From Sarcocystis neurona (Eukaryota > Apicomplexa > Conoidasida > Eucoccidiorida > Sarcocystidae), in the NCBI GenBank assembly GCA_000727475.1, contig KL647321.1, positions 705,691 to 769,690 on the forward strand: DNA of 64,000 nucleotides. The letters run 5' to 3'. Within the stretch, counting starts at the first letter, position 1. Every line of letters starts with the position of its first letter. Below the pieces are notes generated by a model. The model searched no databases, was not told where the DNA came from, and worked only from the letters and a program-made list of their open reading frames with translations. The position numbers were made by a program, and so were the translations under genes. Positions 60,353-64,000 of this stretch are shown here, piece after piece.

Positions 60353-61036
60353 GAACGCGTACGGCACCTAGGCGGCAACAACGGGCAGACTAAGCTGGTC
60401 GAGGAGGCGGAAATGGAATTTGTTCCACTGACGGCAGCGCAGTTGACGGAGGGTGTCACCAAGAAACAACTGAAGTCATGTAAGTGAGCTGCGGTATCTG
60501 CGTTGTTGAACAGCGTCCAGACGAGTGACAGCACTGAGGAACACGACTCTTGTGTACACGAAGTCTACACCGTGGATGTTTGTTCCGAGTCGCCCAGTCC
60601 CCTTCAAGTTCCTTGAGTTCATTTGTCTGTGGACATCGACGAACACGCTTCCACTCGTTCTGAACCCTTGCAGATGGCTCGAAGGACGATGTACACATGT
60701 TGCGGGCTGCATGGTTCCAACAAACCGTTCAGGCCGCAACTGGCGCACGTGAGACTGCCAATTGTGCGTTGTAAGCTCAGCTGGACAGAGTCGACCTGCG
60801 TGCTGTATACGCTTTGGCATAAGGGTGTTAGAGACAAAGACAGGCGATGCGACGACTTCTGTTCCGTCACCATTCCAAATTGAGCTGTGAACGCAATCGC
60901 AGACGCCAACCGTGTTCTACAGGATGTGTACGTGGGAGATTCAGGGTATTGTTTGCTTATTCCGTCAGGATGCCGTCTGCCTGATGATATGCGTCGTAAC
61001 GAAGATATTCTTTGCGTCCTCCCAGCGGTCAAAAGG
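60353..61036 (+). CDS. Candidate three-exon segment, unknown protein
   Basis: Function not recognised. Exon 60353-60479 (acceptor GTCGTTCAG, donor GTAAGT) reads LVEEAEMEFVPLTAAQLTEG. Exon 60674-60748 (acceptor CCCTTGCAG, donor GTGAGA) reads KDDVHMLRAAWFQQTVQA. Exon 60903-61036 (acceptor AATCGCAG) reads NRVLQDVYVGDSGYCLLIPS and RLPDDMRRNEDILCVLPAV. Phases agree at both junctions (1 and 1). The last donor (GTGTCT) is weak. The joined sequence looks like a folded, mostly soluble protein. No family was recognised. Confidence 0.5.
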
Positions 61037-62658
61037 GTGTCTTACAGTGGAATACTGCTTTAGGTTGTACAGCCGAATTGGGTGTTTGAGACGATACTGC
61101 CGTACGACTAGACGTGGCGGCAAGAAATGGAGAGGCGTGCGCTGCTAAGATCCAGTGAAGTACTCTTCAAGATGCGCTCAATGGATATCAGCCTGGTGCT
61201 CAACAAAGGTGGCACATTATCGAGGTTTGCTGGACGCAGAATGGCAGACGCATGTGCCTTCCACTCAATGACGCTAGTGGCCCGAGGACAGCGGACGACG
61301 TTTATTGGTGTTGCCTGCGAAGGCTGCTAATGCGGTGTTCCTGAGTGATTTGCATGTTGCACAACAAACCCCTTCGTGGATCGATTTATTGTGTTCACGT
61401 CAGCGGTTGTGGCTGTCCGCAAGCCCCGCGCACTCCCGTGCAGCTCCGCCGCTTCAAAATTCCGGCTACCATATAGCCGTATTATGCAGAGAGAGCCGAG
61501 ACGCTGAACAAGACATTAGTTTACCTAAACACTCAGTTCCTCTGGCCGCAGCACTGCACTCGCCTCCCGTTTCTGAACCAAGCCTAAAAATCAGAATATG
61601 GCACGGAGGCTTGCGGGCACGAAGGGGCCCTCTGCGGATTTAAACTGCGGTCCACAGCCTCTGTGGGCAGTCGCGGAAGAAGTCAGCGTGCTACGCCGGA
61701 CACTCGCGCACTATATATCGGATGGTTGTGGCCGCGACTGTATGCACCCGTCGGGTCGACACAGCACAGTGCGTCAGGAGCAGTTGCTCCGCGTCGTGTC
61801 TGGTTCTGTTCCCCGTCACTTCGTCGTGGGAATCCTGTGGCTGCGGCTGCATGACTCCAGATGGATTTACTTCGTCGAAGAGTCCTGGGGTGAAACAACA
61901 TGCGTTCTCTGCCTCTCGTGAGTTAAAGCTTTCTTCCACGGTTGAGGGAGTGGTTGACGTACCAGGACGTTAAAAACTCAAGCGGACGTTACGGCAGAAA
62001 AACTGCAACGTCTACTGCAGTCTGTGCCGTGTTCCGGTGTTGAACACACTCTCATTCGAGAAAGTACCGTCGTGTTGCTTCAAAAAGATTACTTCTGCAC
62101 AGGTAGAAGGGGATCAACACTTTTGTGCGAAGACGTGCTGACTTTTTGATTTGAGATCATACTGCTGAGACGCGGGCACGTACGCCCACTGGACTTCGAC
62201 TCACGGCCAAATTCACCAAAAATAGGACCACTACTCAAGCAGGCGGCGCGAGGATCTTCGCGATGGCTTGGTCGCCTTTCATGAACAGCTGCTAAGCAAC
62301 AATTGGACACTTCGTTGTTTCCCGTATTGACACGCAACAGGGGGTAGGGAACGCATATTCTACAAACGGGCTATTACAGTGTATGAAATAGCCCTAAGAA
62401 GAGGTAGTCGAGGGACTGGAACTTCAACCTGACAGTGGTGGAAACGTGTGCCTGTGAATAAGAGGCTGATTCACAGACGCGCTTACGCAGCTCAGGGTGT
62501 GTGGACACTCTCCAGAGTCGGAAAGTGCCCACGCGTGTGAAGGTCCACGCATAATCGGGGAAAGAGCCAAAATCAGGACATATTGAGGCTGGCCTGATAC
62601 GTGAGTCATCTAGAAACGTCTTAGTGCGGTATATGCTATTGATGACTAATCGAATTAG
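61037..62658. other. Possible further exons, not resolved
   Basis: A plus frame at about 61270-61643 is long and protein-like (PAKAANAVFLSDLHVAQQ, then SEPSLKIRIWHGGLRARR). It may continue the gene at 60353-61036 in phase 0, but its acceptor (CCCGAG) is poor. Three overlapping plus frames are open at 61598-61973 and the correct one is unclear. From about 62000 to 62640 nothing is recognisable. Confidence 0.3.
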
Positions 62659-62898
62659 AGCCCAGAAGACGGTGCGGGAATTTTACCCATTATCGGTCGC
62701 ATCAGTGACGACTCAGAAACAGAAGGCGACGATAGAATTGTACCCATTATACGCCCCACCGCTGACAAACTCCATGACCATGATATATATAGAGCTGTTT
62801 GTGCAGATTGGGATGCCCCTATGTTGCGCTGTGTCCCAACGGGTCAAAGCTGGTCGGGCCTCGCGTCTCACATACAGGGAGCGGGCAGAGGTTCTTGA
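62659..62898 (+). CDS. Candidate exon, acidic unknown protein
   Basis: Function not recognised. After a CGAATTAG acceptor the frame reads SPEDGAGILPIIGRISDDSE, then DRIVPIIRPTADKLHDHDIY and a Trp-containing end (CADWDAPMLRCV, GQSWSGLASHI), to a TGA. The tandem pattern of (I/V)(L/V)P(I/L)I in two places suggests repeated strands. The other frames here are shorter or less protein-like, except one overlapping plus ORF (62624-62989). Confidence 0.4.
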   Translation, partial: SPEDGAGILPIIGRISDDSETEGDDRIVPIIRPTADKLHDHDIYRAVCADWDAPMLRCVPTGQSWSGLASHIQGAGRGS

Positions 62899-63122
62899 CT
62901 GCATTTCCTTGCGCCGTCACAGCCATCATGTGTTCCTTGAATTGAGTCGTCTGTCAAAATCTCCAAACAGCCTCGCTTTACGCAGGTAGTCGGTCAGAAC
63001 CGAATACGTGCACATTTTTGGGGCTGGTTACTTGCGACGAACGCTTTAGAGAAAAAATTGTTCGTCGAGAAGCTGGAGCTTGTGGTCGACGTGGTTCACG
63101 TTGCTGAACAGGTGCCCTGCAG

Positions 63123-63332
63123 TCAAAAAGAGAGTCGTATTCTCAAGTGCTCCACTTCGAGGTAGATCTGCACGCCGACTACGTTCTGGAGGTGCGCGCC
63201 GCCGGACAAAAGCAGGGAATGCGGAGTCTTCAACTTGGGCATCTTTTTAGAATGAAGCCCTCAGAAAAGTCGCGAGCACTCCCCGTGCCACGGGAGATGC
63301 ATACTGAGAGATGGATATTGATGACAGCGTGA
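63123..63332 (+). CDS. Candidate C-terminal exon, unknown protein
   Basis: Function not recognised. Following a CCCTGCAG acceptor the frame reads QVLHFEVDLHADYVLEVRAA, then RMKPSEKSRALPVPREMH, and ends in a TGA at 63332. A second plus frame starting with an ATG at 63311 (ends 63487, 58 residues: RWTEVIYFDSWKVTTKLHG and IAVRLVVSAIGREA) overlaps its end and also looks protein-like. Confidence 0.4.
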   Translation, partial: SKRESYSQVLHFEVDLHADYVLEVRAAGQKQGMRSLQLGHLFRMKPSEKSRALPVPREMHTERWILMTA

Positions 63333-63487
63333 GCTGTCGTGGTGATTTGAGATTGACCAAGATGCGCTGGACTGAAGTTATTTATTTCGATTCTTGGAAG
63401 GTCACGACAAAGCTGCACGGCGTAGTGCACCATATAGCCGTACGACTAGTCGTATCGGCGATCGGTCGAGAGGCCTATGCTGCTTGA

Positions 63488-64000
63488 ACCGCTTCAGACA
63501 GTCACCTCCTTTGGCGTAACGAGGTTGGACAACAGTCCGTGGGGCGGCTAAATTGTCGAGGAAAAAGAAAGGCTTCTTTAATGCGCACAAATTTTGTAAC
63601 TTCTACGTATGAGATGCGTTCCAAATACAGAATAATATATGAGCTGTTCTCTGTCTTTTACGTACGGCCCAGTGCAGTTGTTTACAAATTGTTCTCCTGT
63701 AGACATCTCCGCGACTCTTGCCGTGCCCCGCACACTGTCTTGAAAATCGACTCTTCACCCTGTCGTGCCAGTGTATAAACGTACTAGGAGCAGAGGAGTG
63801 AGACGCTGACACAGTCCTGGCAACGTGTGCAACGTGAGTGCCGCAGCGTCGCACCCTCGTTTTGTGTAGGAGTTCCCGGCCAAAAACAAAACAGTACACT
63901 CAAACTTAAGCTTGCGTGCACGAACTGGTTTCGTGCAGCGTCCAGCAGCGCTCCAGTGAGGATAGGCGACTGAACCCAACAGAAAATTCCTAGTTGACTT
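63488..64000. other. No gene assigned
   Basis: Short ORFs on both strands (plus 63539-63778, minus 63603-63899), with no homology or splice-supported exon. Confidence 0.3.

Noticed and set aside
1..64000. CRISPR array, insertion sequence or bacterial operon
   Set aside because: No regularly spaced identical repeats, no transposase-like frame, and genes are split by spliceosomal-type introns.

Overview
This is nuclear DNA from a eukaryote with intron-rich genes. The best fit is a coccidian apicomplexan of the Eimeria type. Three observations support this. There is an intact class XIV (MyoA/MyoD-type) myosin, a family typical of apicomplexans and their relatives. CAG/CTG trinucleotide runs are dense in some stretches and nearly absent in others, as in the repeat-rich and repeat-poor segments described for Eimeria chromosomes. 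Proteins carry Gln, Ala and Ser tracts encoded by those triplets. No bacterial operons, rRNA, convincing tRNA, CRISPR array or virus-like gene was seen.

Three genes could be identified by reading exons and checking that splice phases agree. (1) An Alba-domain nucleic-acid-binding protein on the minus strand (19824 to 18952, 3 exons). (2) A Beclin-1/ATG6 homologue on the minus strand (44074 to 37941, 6 exons), with both CxxC pairs, a coiled coil and the C-terminal BARA domain. (3) A short-tailed class XIV myosin on the plus strand (48779 to 52318, 5 exons, 821 residues).

Layout. 1-22 kb is rich in CAG/CTG and holds several candidate exons without recognisable homology plus the Alba gene. 22-37 kb has few triplet repeats. 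It contains a degenerate 174-nt tandem repeat that stays in frame on the minus strand, a three-unit repeat at 30.5-30.7 kb, and one copy of a paralogous exon (28.2 kb) whose sister lies at 45.3 kb. 37.9-44.1 kb is the Beclin gene. 44-48.8 kb has the second paralogous exon, a possible membrane-anchor exon and TA microsatellites. 48.8-52.3 kb is the myosin. 52.4-64 kb is a run of candidate plus-strand exons, including two segments that resemble LC8 dynein light chains and one exon with a WD40 repeat.

The identified genes do not form an obvious pathway. Beclin would serve the VPS34 lipid-kinase complex (PI3P, autophagy, endosomal and apicoplast traffic), the myosin the gliding motor, and Alba RNA or DNA binding. 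Outside these three genes exon calls are tentative: both strands are often open in this composition, and long ORFs alone are weak evidence.
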